Shown here piece after piece: positions 5,132-11,964 of a stretch of 22,736 nucleotides of DNA. This DNA is from a virus, in the IMG/VR virus record IMGVR_UViG_3300008266_000952, positions 3,184 through 25,919 of that record; one strand, written 5' to 3'. The position numbers and the translations under genes were made by a program. The notes below the pieces were generated by a model, which worked only from the letters and a program-made list of their open reading frames with translations, had not been told where the DNA came from and searched no databases. Numbering within the stretch: position 1 is the stretch's first letter; each line of letters begins with the position of its first letter.

Positions 5132-6778
5132 TTACAGCCCTGTCGCTTCTCCCCAAGAGGGCCCGACCTCGACATCCACGCTACTAGGAACCTCGATGGC
5201 CACGGCCTTTTCCATGATGTCCGCCGCCTCCCGGGCCTCCTCCTTAGATTTCACCGACATAGCCACTTCGTCATGGACCTGCAAGAGCAGATGAAAACCG
5301 GCCTTGTGTAATGCAACCATCGCAGCCTTGGTCTGATCCGCTGCCGAACCCTGAATCAAACGATTCAAACCTTTGTAAGTGAACGCTCGCTTCACCTGCC
5401 GCCCATATTCAATCACGGCCTGCTCATACGGCAGCGCCTTGTTTACGCCCCATTCGCGCGGCTCCCACAGAGGAAAACGGCACTTACGGCCCAAGAGCGT
5501 CCTAATCGCACCGCCCGACGCAGGGTGGTCAATGCGCTGCATTACCGCGTTCACCGTCCCCTTCAGGTAAGGCACCTTCTTGTGGAACACCTCTAAAAGC
5601 TCTGAGGCCTCCTCCATGTCCATGTCCAACGAGGCGGCAAGCTTTCCCTTGCCCATCCCATACATCAGCCCCAGACCAATCGTCTTGGCCTGCTTACGTT
5701 TGATCCCTGCCATATCTGCCACCATCTGGTGGAAGTCTGTATCCGGGTCACTGCGGTACGCTTCGACCATCTTCTCTGCCCCCGGCAAGTCCAAAAGACT
5801 GGCGTAATGCACCAAGAGCCGTGGTTCTTGAGACGAGAAGTCACAACTCGCCCAAAATTCGCCTTCTTCAGGTAGGAAAAGACTCCTGACCAGTGGGCCG
5901 ATGACCTCGTGCCGTGCAGGCACCTGCTGGAGATTCGGGTTTGCCATGGACAGACGCCCGGTCACTGTCCCGCCATCATCGCTGCGTAGCTGGTTGACGT
6001 GCGGATGGATGCGCCCATCCCGTTTGGAAAAGTCCAAGTAAGGCTGCAAGAAAGTCCCGTGGGTCTTGTTCAGTTCTCGGGCCTCTACGATCATTTTGGC
6101 CACAGGATGCTCACAGGATTCGAGGAAGGATCGAGTAAAGCTGGGTAGCCCGTTCGCGGTCTTTGGATAGGGCACCTTCAGCTTGTCAAAACCAGTGGCA
6201 ATGGAAGATGCGGCCCAGATGTCCACCGGGCTATCACATATCTTTCGGATATCTTTGATCAACTGCGTCTCACGATCTCGATAATCGGAGATCACGCGCT
6301 CTGCCTTATCTCGATCAAATCGAATGCCACGTAGCGTCAAGTTAATCAGAATAGGTAGAAGCTCTGTTTCGAGGTCAAAGATATGTTGAACCTCTTCACG
6401 GACTAAGAGCGGTTTGAAGGCTTGCCAGAGCTTGAGAGTAAGCGAAGCGTCCTGCTCTGCGTACTCTCCGACGTACATGGCGGGGAGCTTCCAGAGTTCT
6501 TTCTTAGCGTGTACGCCGAAGTCCCCAGCTGCTTCCTTGAGGCCTGACTCGCTCTTGACCTCTTTAAGGTAGTCGAAGCCAAGCGCATTGAGGCTGTACG
6601 AGAAACGGTTTTCGTCGAGGAGCGGGGCGGCGAGCATCGTATCGATAAGCCTGCCGTTGACGGTGAATCCAGAGGATAGTAACCACCCGGCATCATAGGC
6701 GGCGTTGTGCATGACCTTGTCGGCGGGGGTGGCGAGGACTTTCCTAATCCATCGCTCAACAACTCCTCTGTCACACAT
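5132..6778 (-). CDS. Family A DNA polymerase, main fragment
   Basis: This 548-residue fragment encodes the bulk of a phage replicative DNA polymerase. Exonuclease motifs ExoII (HNAAYD, about 24-29) and ExoIII (YAEQD, about 106-110) are followed by the polymerase domain: motif A (CDFSSQEPRLL, catalytic Asp about 313), motif B (RKQAKTIGLGLMYG, R361/K365/Y373) and motif C (VHDE, 501-504). The residue equivalent to E. coli Pol I Phe762 is Leu (about 369). The gene's beginning, with ExoI (DLET), lies upstream in a different frame. This frame is closed by a TGA four codons before its first ATG, so it can start only at 6778, which lacks a well-spaced ribosome-binding site. Polymerase catalytic residues look intact; proofreading is probably lost unless the sequence has an error. 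Confidence 0.9.
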   Translation of the reverse strand: MCDRGVVERWIRKVLATPADKVMHNAAYDAGWLLSSGFTVNGRLIDTMLAAPLLDENRFSYSLNALGFDYLKEVKSESGLKEAAGDFGVHAKKELWKLPAMYVGEYAEQDASLTLKLWQAFKPLLVREEVQHIFDLETELLPILINLTLRGIRFDRDKAERVISDYRDRETQLIKDIRKICDSPVDIWAASSIATGFDKLKVPYPKTANGLPSFTRSFLESCEHPVAKMIVEARELNKTHGTFLQPYLDFSKRDGRIHPHVNQLRSDDGGTVTGRLSMANPNLQQVPARHEVIGPLVRSLFLPEEGEFWASCDFSSQEPRLLVHYASLLDLPGAEKMVEAYRSDPDTDFHQMVADMAGIKRKQAKTIGLGLMYGMGKGKLAASLDMDMEEASELLEVFHKKVPYLKGTVNAVMQRIDHPASGGAIRTLLGRKCRFPLWEPREWGVNKALPYEQAVIEYGRQVKRAFTYKGLNRLIQGSAADQTKAAMVALHKAGFHLLLQVHDEVAMSVKSKEEAREAADIMEKAVAIEVPSSVDVEVGPSWGEATGL

Positions 6779-6882
6779 GTTTCCAAATCAATTGCAATCT
6801 CCTTTGCCTCAGAAAGGTCAGGAAAATGAGCCGGGGGCACCCATTCCGTTTTCACTGGGAACAATGGTAACGTCTTATTCAA
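6775..6882 (-). pseudogene. Out-of-frame N-terminal piece of the DNA polymerase
   Basis: Thirty-six codons here belong to the start of the polymerase: NKTLPLFPVKTEWVPPAHF, then SEAKEIAIDLETC, with DLET as the ExoI metal-binding motif. The likely start is TTG at 6882, seven bases after AAAAGGGG, overlapping the helicase stop (6875). After the ExoI motif the frame runs into unrelated residues, while the polymerase continues in another frame from 6778. Only about 28 residues separate ExoI from ExoII, against about 60 in T7 DNA polymerase, so a deletion of roughly 30-45 codons that also shifted the frame is the simplest explanation. No slippery heptamer is present. Confidence 0.7.
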
Positions 6883-8377
6883 TGCGAAACCCCTTTTGAT
6901 AATCTTTTGGCTTGACAATGTGCAGTGATTCTTTAGCCCGGGTCAATCCTACGTACAGCAAGCGGTTCACATCGTCCGCATTGTAGGCGTATTCCTTGGC
7001 AAACTTCGGAGACAAGTCCGTAAGCAGTAGTACGTTATCCGCTTCCCCACCTTTTGCACCGTGGATCGTGGACAGTTTTATCGGAACCTTGCCTGTTAGC
7101 TTCATGCCCCGACGGAGAATCGAGATGATGTACTGGCGCTGGGTATCGGATATCTTGGTCAGCACCTTATGCCAGATGTCATCCGTCAATAAGCCGTAAG
7201 AAGTTTGTAGCTCGGTCAGTGTGTATTCGTTGTTTGGATCGATGTCACGCAGCGTCTTGAACCCACGTTTGACGAACTCGGTGCCAAGATGCTTGTAGAC
7301 ACTCTTGACCACGGGCATGGGCATGGCTTTGCCTTTGCGCAAGGACTCCCAGCCCAAAACCGCAGTGAGGATGTTCTCGGAAATGCTCCGTTGTCCGTGA
7401 CGCTCGAACATCAGTCCTTGAGACTTTAGCCATTCGTGCAGATCGTTAAGCATGTAATTCGTAGAGGCGAGAAGCAGCCATTCGCCGTTTGAAACGTCTA
7501 CCTGCTCAAAGGCTTCGTAGTAATGAACATAGCCTTGTTCTTGCCGTGGGTGCCATTCCTTTTCTTGTCTGGATCGAATACGACGCACGACGCGATTAGC
7601 GAGTTCGTGTACCTTTGCAGGCACTCTGAAGGACTGTTCAAGCACCTTGATCTCGCCTTCCAAGGAGAGGAAGGTTTTGACATCTGCACCTGCCCACACA
7701 TACACGGCTTGATCGTCATCCCCTGCGATAAAGGTACGATCTGATCGCTGGGCCAAGTGCATGACTAGTTCCCACTGCAAGCGAGAAAGGTCCTGCGCTT
7801 CGTCGATGATCAGCACTTCAAGGCGGGGCAGGTAGTCTGGTTCTTGGACGATCTGTTCCAAGAGGTCCGTGAAGTCCATCAGATTGTTTTCGTACTTGTA
7901 GTGACGGTAGGCTCGCTCGACGTACTCGAAGTGAAACCACTCGATGCCGATGTTTGAACGGTTGTAGTGAGTCTTGAGATCGACGCCACGAATACGCGCA
8001 AGGTTGATCTCGTTCAATATGGGATTGTCCGTTTGCACGATGAACTCTTCGTCCCCTTCGCTAACAGTCATGTCCAGCCCCGCAGAGCGTGCAAACTCGC
8101 GGTAGTGCTCTGGCTTCATGATCTCGTTATTAGACACCCGTAAGCAACGATAAGCGAGGCTATGCAATGTCCGAAACCAAGGGAAGTCCGTCTCGGCGTT
8201 CAGGTTACTGAACTTGGAGATTGCCCGATCCTTGGCTTCATTCGCTGCTTTACGGGTGAAGGCAAAGTAACCTATGCCACGAGACTGAACGCCTGCCTCT
8301 AGCTCTTGTTCTACAAGATTTAGAAGGTATGTCGTTTTGCCTGAGCCGGGAGGCCCGAAGATTTTATGAATCTTCAT
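6875..8377 (-). CDS. SF1 (UvrD/Rep-like) DNA helicase
   Basis: This 500-residue ATP-dependent helicase probably unwinds DNA ahead of the polymerase or acts in recombination. Motifs in order: Walker A GPPGSGKTT (about 8-16), motif Ia FAFTRKAANEA (38-48), MDFTDLL (167-173), Walker B IDEAQD (191-196), motif III AGDDDQAVYVWAGA (218-231), motif IV EQSFRVP (247-253), motif V STIHGAKGGEADNVLLL (436-452) and motif VI LLYVGLTRAKESLHIV (473-488). The start at 8377 (MKIHKIFGPPGSGK) puts Walker A near the N-terminus, as is usual; upstream in-frame residues overlap the previous gene. At about 500 residues it is shorter than bacterial UvrD (about 720), as is common for phage enzymes. It overlaps the small upstream gene by 14 bases. 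Confidence 0.92.
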   Translation of the reverse strand: MKIHKIFGPPGSGKTTYLLNLVEQELEAGVQSRGIGYFAFTRKAANEAKDRAISKFSNLNAETDFPWFRTLHSLAYRCLRVSNNEIMKPEHYREFARSAGLDMTVSEGDEEFIVQTDNPILNEINLARIRGVDLKTHYNRSNIGIEWFHFEYVERAYRHYKYENNLMDFTDLLEQIVQEPDYLPRLEVLIIDEAQDLSRLQWELVMHLAQRSDRTFIAGDDDQAVYVWAGADVKTFLSLEGEIKVLEQSFRVPAKVHELANRVVRRIRSRQEKEWHPRQEQGYVHYYEAFEQVDVSNGEWLLLASTNYMLNDLHEWLKSQGLMFERHGQRSISENILTAVLGWESLRKGKAMPMPVVKSVYKHLGTEFVKRGFKTLRDIDPNNEYTLTELQTSYGLLTDDIWHKVLTKISDTQRQYIISILRRGMKLTGKVPIKLSTIHGAKGGEADNVLLLTDLSPKFAKEYAYNADDVNRLLYVGLTRAKESLHIVKPKDYQKGFRIE

Positions 8378-8612
8378 CTTCGATGGAACTCTTCCAGAGG
8401 ATGATGGGCTGGGTGTCCCCTGCAAACTTGAAGACGAATTCTCGTTCTATGTATTCTGCCGCCTCTTGTTCGCCCATGCTGTCCTCCTCTACCAAGATGC
8501 GGATCATTTCCATGGCGTCGTAGATGAGGCGCTCGACCAGTTGATCCCCATGCCACGTGGTGCAGATGCCTAGTTCCGCATCCTTGAATTTTTGAAGTTC
8601 TAGGATTTCCAT
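8364..8612 (-). CDS. Small acidic protein between primase and helicase
   Basis: This 82-residue acidic protein begins MEILELQKFKDAELGICTTW, has a helix with many Glu (EEDSMGEQEAAEYIEREF), and ends SSIEDEDS. Its ATG overlaps the primase stop (TAATG), and its end overlaps the helicase start by 14 bases, so the three are translationally coupled. The position suggests a replication accessory protein, but no family is recognised. Another frame of similar length here is a shadow: it lacks coupling and its composition looks non-coding. Confidence 0.75.
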   Translation of the reverse strand: MEILELQKFKDAELGICTTWHGDQLVERLIYDAMEMIRILVEEDSMGEQEAAEYIEREFVFKFAGDTQPIILWKSSIEDEDS

Positions 8613-10141
8613 TAGAACGGCGCTCCTTTCTGTTGTGGTGTTTCAAACGGTGTCTCTTGACGCGTGAACCGTGGTACGCGCCACGCTCTCACTGCTCGGC
8701 CTTTAAGGAACAGGCTGATCGGTTCGCCGCCCAGATCACGGATTTTTTGTGCCATGCGTGGGGCACTCATGCCATTAAAACTGCTGCGCTTCAAATGTGC
8801 TTCGAGGTCCTTCATACGGAAGTACACGCGTGCTTCATCTTCGTCGGTCCAAGGACGGCCCATGAGAATCTCCTCACGGTCCATCGCTTGTTGCAAGTGT
8901 GTGGTGAACTCTTCTAACAGGTCTTGGAAACGACCGCTGTAGCTTGTGTCTTCTGGTGCATCCTGTATCTGCTCAAGCTCCACCATTTCACGTAGCAGCC
9001 CGTTCAAGAAGCTTTCCCAATCCTGTCTACGCAGGGTGGGTGGGAGCACGTTCAATCGTTCAACACAGGCCTTTTGAAAAGCGGGTTGATTAAACAGCTG
9101 GTCTGTGTCTAGTTCAATGCGACGACCATTAACATCCAAGAACCACAAGGGCGGTTCAGAGTTGTATTTGGTAAGGCTGGATATCTTCGGTGCATCTGGG
9201 CCATCAGCACCTATGCCATGCTTGCGAGTACGACATAGGCCTGAATTGCAGAAGGAGTTTAAAGGTGCGTCTTTGCACTTGTACTTGTAGTCTTTTTTGT
9301 GCAGCTGCTTCGTGATCACCTGAAGTTCGTTCATGGGCAGAGGTGGCCCCATGTACTTCAGGTTGTACTCCATCAGTTTATCTTCCCAGTTGCTGCCATT
9401 CGCTTTCTTGAGGTAGATCGCGATATTAAATAATCCGTTGTTGCGAGTGCCTTCCGGAAATCCCTGATTGCATAGCGCCTGTAGGCAGGGCGGTCCATCT
9501 TTGATGGGAGCATCCGCGTCCTTTTTTTCCTCTTCCGGATGAACGAGCGGCAGTTCTTGAACGTGCTGTTCGTAAAGCCCGTAGAACTGATCAAGTGAGG
9601 CAGCCGTGCCATCATCATTGATCGCGTAACGCAGGGTTTCATCGCCCCCGTGATACGGAAGGTTAAGGAAGTTACCCGTGTCACCGCGCTCAACAAGTAC
9701 TTCAGTTTGTTTCGGAAAAATTTCACGGCCACTTTCTCCCAGTATGCTTGCACAAGTGATTAAATACCGCTGCATCTCTGCTGCGGCGACCGGTTCTTTT
9801 GTAAACAGGAAGACGTGTGCACCACCCGACTTGCTTCTGCAAACTACGAGGGGGAGTTTTAACCGACGTATTTTTTCCACCAACCCTTTATGGTCCAGTG
9901 GATATTGGTCAATATCAATGCAGCCCCATATGCAAGTGTTGTCAGGACGAATAGGAATGATGCCAAGAGAAGGCTCAACGCCTTCAAGATGAGCGATCCA
10001 TAGGTCATCCGTAGGCGGCTTTCTGACGACGACCGCCTTGCCTGCTTGTTTACCATTGTCCTTCTCCCGCTCAATCCGGTAGGTGCCATAGGCGATATCT
10101 GAGCCTTCAAATATCGACTTGAATTTTGCGATGTCAGTCAT
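8612..10141 (-). CDS. Archaeo-eukaryotic-type primase (PrimPol-like)
   Basis: This 509-residue protein is a primase, probably making primers for the phage polymerase. The catalytic core shows CIDIDQY (about 74-80, DxD metal ligands), SKSGGAHVFLF (103-113, the s-x-H motif), and FPKQ (142-145) with GNFLNLPYH (156-164), a pattern of archaeo-eukaryotic primases. A second domain (about 215-310) has GTRNNGLFNIAIYL and four conserved-looking Cys (about 219, 289, 298, 303) that could bind zinc or an iron-sulphur cluster, as in primase C-terminal domains. The last ~180 residues are helical and end KGAPF. No helicase domain is fused. A weak AGAAAGAAG site precedes the ATG, and a terminator-like hairpin lies upstream. 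Confidence 0.85.
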   Translation of the reverse strand: MTDIAKFKSIFEGSDIAYGTYRIEREKDNGKQAGKAVVVRKPPTDDLWIAHLEGVEPSLGIIPIRPDNTCIWGCIDIDQYPLDHKGLVEKIRRLKLPLVVCRSKSGGAHVFLFTKEPVAAAEMQRYLITCASILGESGREIFPKQTEVLVERGDTGNFLNLPYHGGDETLRYAINDDGTAASLDQFYGLYEQHVQELPLVHPEEEKKDADAPIKDGPPCLQALCNQGFPEGTRNNGLFNIAIYLKKANGSNWEDKLMEYNLKYMGPPLPMNELQVITKQLHKKDYKYKCKDAPLNSFCNSGLCRTRKHGIGADGPDAPKISSLTKYNSEPPLWFLDVNGRRIELDTDQLFNQPAFQKACVERLNVLPPTLRRQDWESFLNGLLREMVELEQIQDAPEDTSYSGRFQDLLEEFTTHLQQAMDREEILMGRPWTDEDEARVYFRMKDLEAHLKRSSFNGMSAPRMAQKIRDLGGEPISLFLKGRAVRAWRVPRFTRQETPFETPQQKGAPF

Positions 10142-10158
10142 TTCTTCTTTCTGTAAAG

Positions 10159-10192
10159 AAAAAGGGCCCTACTACCTAATGGGTTCGGGCCC
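10159..10192 (-). terminator. Candidate terminator or attenuator upstream of the primase
   Basis: On the minus strand GGGCCC (10192-10187) and GGGCCC (10169-10164) form a 6-bp stem with a 17-base loop that may pair internally (ACC/GGT), followed by TTTTT (10163-10159). It lies between the SSB-like gene and the primase. Partial termination here would make more SSB-like protein than primase, polymerase or helicase, but this is inference. Confidence 0.6.
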
Positions 10193-10197
10193 GTTAA

Positions 10198-10971
10198 TCA
10201 GAAAGGAGTGGAGCCTGCTGGCGCAGCCTGATCGTCGCTGTGACGCACGTTCACGTCACCTGCTCCAACGGACTGAGCAAACTGTTTAGCGGCCACGTAC
10301 ACACTGTCGTTTTCGACACTGCTTACGCGCTCGACCTCCCACCCATGCCATTGGCCTTTATCGTTAGACTCTTTAACCGTGGATAGTCGGTACACCTGAG
10401 AGTACATCGGCGGGGTATATAAGCCGTTCTTACCCATCAGCTTGACAGACATCATCATGCTGTTCCATTTCCGCGACTTTTTCAGTTGCGTGGATTTCAT
10501 GACAACCAAAGCGGGAGAGGGCACGCCATTGTCGTCGAGCACCATGACGTAATGGTTTGCCGTATTCTCGATATAATTGCCGTTATCGAGATAGTCCCGG
10601 TTGTCACCGGGTTCCCGGTGAGTTTTGGAGAGGATGTCGCTAGTACTGGGGTAATACGCCACAGGTGCGCCAGAGCCGCTGCCACGCGGTGCCCATTCTA
10701 TGTACTGCCGTACATAGGCACAGGGGACGACCAGAATACCCTTCTTGCCATCGAAGAGTTCCCCTGTAACGCTGTTGTAGATCATACCCGGCATTGCGCC
10801 GTCCAATGAACCAACTTCTGGCGACGTGTTGGTCAACAGACGGAGAAACGGGAGAGCAAAATCCTCCTGATTCATGCCAATGAAGCCGGACTGCGCATCC
10901 TCTTCAAAACGGCCTACGAGTGCCAATGCGCCGCTATTCGTCTTGACTTCTGCAACTTCTGCTTTACCCAT
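10198..10971 (-). CDS. Probable phage single-stranded DNA-binding protein
   Basis: This 257-residue protein is the best candidate for the phage ssDNA-binding protein. It has a beta-rich central part (ILVVPCAYVRQYIEWAPRG; NHYVMVLDDNG; SPALVVMKSTQLKKSRKWN), and its C-terminal tail contains acidic residues and ends with phenylalanine (HSDDQAAPAGSTPF), similar to the acidic, Phe-ended tails of T7 gp2.5 and bacterial SSB that recruit partners. No OB-fold motif is certain by eye. Position between the coiled-coil protein and the primase fits a replication role. AAGGAG precedes the ATG. An alternative is an annealing or recombination protein. Its family resemblance to known phage SSBs is remembered, not tested. 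Confidence 0.65.
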   Translation of the reverse strand: MGKAEVAEVKTNSGALALVGRFEEDAQSGFIGMNQEDFALPFLRLLTNTSPEVGSLDGAMPGMIYNSVTGELFDGKKGILVVPCAYVRQYIEWAPRGSGSGAPVAYYPSTSDILSKTHREPGDNRDYLDNGNYIENTANHYVMVLDDNGVPSPALVVMKSTQLKKSRKWNSMMMSVKLMGKNGLYTPPMYSQVYRLSTVKESNDKGQWHGWEVERVSSVENDSVYVAAKQFAQSVGAGDVNVRHSDDQAAPAGSTPF

Positions 10972-10991
10972 GATTCTTTCTCCTTGTGTCG

Positions 10992-11546
10992 TTAAACGGA
11001 TTTGATTGTCGCTTTTTGGCCAATGTATGCGCCGAACAACTCAGACGGAAATTCGCGACCCTTTTCCACCTGTTCCTTCACCCATGCCTTTAGAGTCATG
11101 GGCTCAACCTTCTCTGCCTGCTCAACCGGATAGCCAGCTTTACGAAGCGTCTCGACTGCATGAGCGCACAATGCTTCTTCACCGCGCCCAAAGCGAACAG
11201 AGATCGTGTTCTTGATAATGTCGTCGAAGCCGTTCTCACGCAGCCATTGAAACGCTTCTGCACGACGCGCTTCAGTGATTGACGCGCTGTAGAAAGCTTT
11301 GACCTCGATAGAGCTACCGTCTTCCATCTTGAAGCTCTTCATTCCCAGACTGGTCAGTGCCTCGGGAATCGCTTCTTCAGTCAGCTTACGGTACTGTTCT
11401 TTACGAACCTTGAGTTCAGCTTCGTGGTCCTCGATCTCTTTCTCAAGAGACTTTGCACGCTTTGCCATCTGCGCTATGCCCTGCAGGTCATTGTCCTTGA
11501 TCTGCAGTGCTGCTGCGTCTTCTTCAAAGATATTCGTCAAACTCAT
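10992..11546 (-). CDS. Coiled-coil phage protein of unknown function
   Basis: This 184-residue protein has a long N-terminal coiled coil (about 18-58, AKRAKSLEKEIEDHEAELKV) followed by a compact domain with GMKSFKMEDGSSIEVKAF and ITEARRAEAFQWLRENGFDD, and ends FGAYIGQKATIKSV. I recall this two-part architecture in other phages next to replication genes. The long helix resembles Gam-type nuclease inhibitors in outline only, so no function is assigned. Its ATG lies inside the end of the upstream gene (23-base overlap) with AGAAAGGAG before it. It is probably co-expressed with the SSB-like protein. Confidence 0.8.
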   Translation of the reverse strand: MSLTNIFEEDAAALQIKDNDLQGIAQMAKRAKSLEKEIEDHEAELKVRKEQYRKLTEEAIPEALTSLGMKSFKMEDGSSIEVKAFYSASITEARRAEAFQWLRENGFDDIIKNTISVRFGRGEEALCAHAVETLRKAGYPVEQAEKVEPMTLKAWVKEQVEKGREFPSELFGAYIGQKATIKSV

Positions 11547-11880
11547 TTTGTATTTCTCCTTTCTTGAATGCGTTGTTAAAGTCGATCTGTATGGGAATGT
11601 ATCGTCGTTCTCGCTTGTCCCACTTCAAGCATTTGAAGCGTCCGTTGTTTCGTTGTGCTGCAATCACCGAGACAATGGACATGGCGGTTGGATCGCCAAT
11701 GAATAAAAGATAGTCCTCGTCAGAAAAATTTTCAAGTACCCGATACGCCCTTCTTATTGTCGGCGTGACAGAAAAAGCTACCTGTGCATTTGGCGGCAAT
11801 ATCGTAACGATGTCTCCGAAGTCCAATGCAGAGGATATGTTGTGCTGCGACGTTTCGGATACAGCATAAACTGTAGGCAC
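11524..11880 (-). CDS. Small protein of unknown function, first gene of the replication operon
   Basis: The start is set at GTG 11880 (VPTVYAVSETSQHN), seven bases after AGAAAGGAG; a farther in-frame start (11940) would place that site inside the coding sequence. The 118-residue product has a beta-rich N-terminus (FGDIVTILPPNAQVAFSV), a central FSDEDYLLFIGDPTAM segment, and a C-terminus with RFKCLKWDKRERRYIPIQID. DYLLFIGDPTA resembles a conserved phage protein of unknown function. No membrane segment or nucleic-acid motif is seen. Being first after the promoter, it is probably an early protein. Confidence 0.75.
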   Translation of the reverse strand: MPTVYAVSETSQHNISSALDFGDIVTILPPNAQVAFSVTPTIRRAYRVLENFSDEDYLLFIGDPTAMSIVSVIAAQRNNGRFKCLKWDKRERRYIPIQIDFNNAFKKGEIQNEFDEYL

Positions 11881-11909
11881 TTCATTTCTCCTTTCTGTGT
11901 TCGAGGTTT

Positions 11910-11940
11910 GAGTATATACTCGGCTTTCGGGAGTTTGCAA
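11910..11940 (-). promoter_or_regulatory. Promoter for the replication operon with palindromic core
   Basis: On the minus strand TTGCAA (11940-11935) and TATACT (11916-11911) are spaced by 18 bases, a good sigma70-like promoter for the gene starting at 11880. The -10 box lies inside the perfect 12-bp palindrome GAGTATATACTC (11910-11921). Because of the symmetry, TATACT also reads on the plus strand (11915-11920) toward the SNF2-like gene at 11965, although no good plus-strand -35 box is seen. A palindrome overlapping the -10 box is a likely operator site for a dimeric regulator. Confidence 0.55.
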
Positions 11941-11964
11941 CCCCCTTTAGAAAGGAGAATCGAT

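Noticed and set aside
6770-6790. Programmed ribosomal frameshift in the DNA polymerase
   Set aside because: No X-XXY-YYZ slippery heptamer at the junction, and a frameshift would not restore the missing residues between ExoI and ExoII.
11842-11964. 41-codon N-terminal extension of the SNF2-like helicase
   Set aside because: It overlaps the divergent gene and the promoter; the ATG at 11965 has a strong ribosome-binding site.
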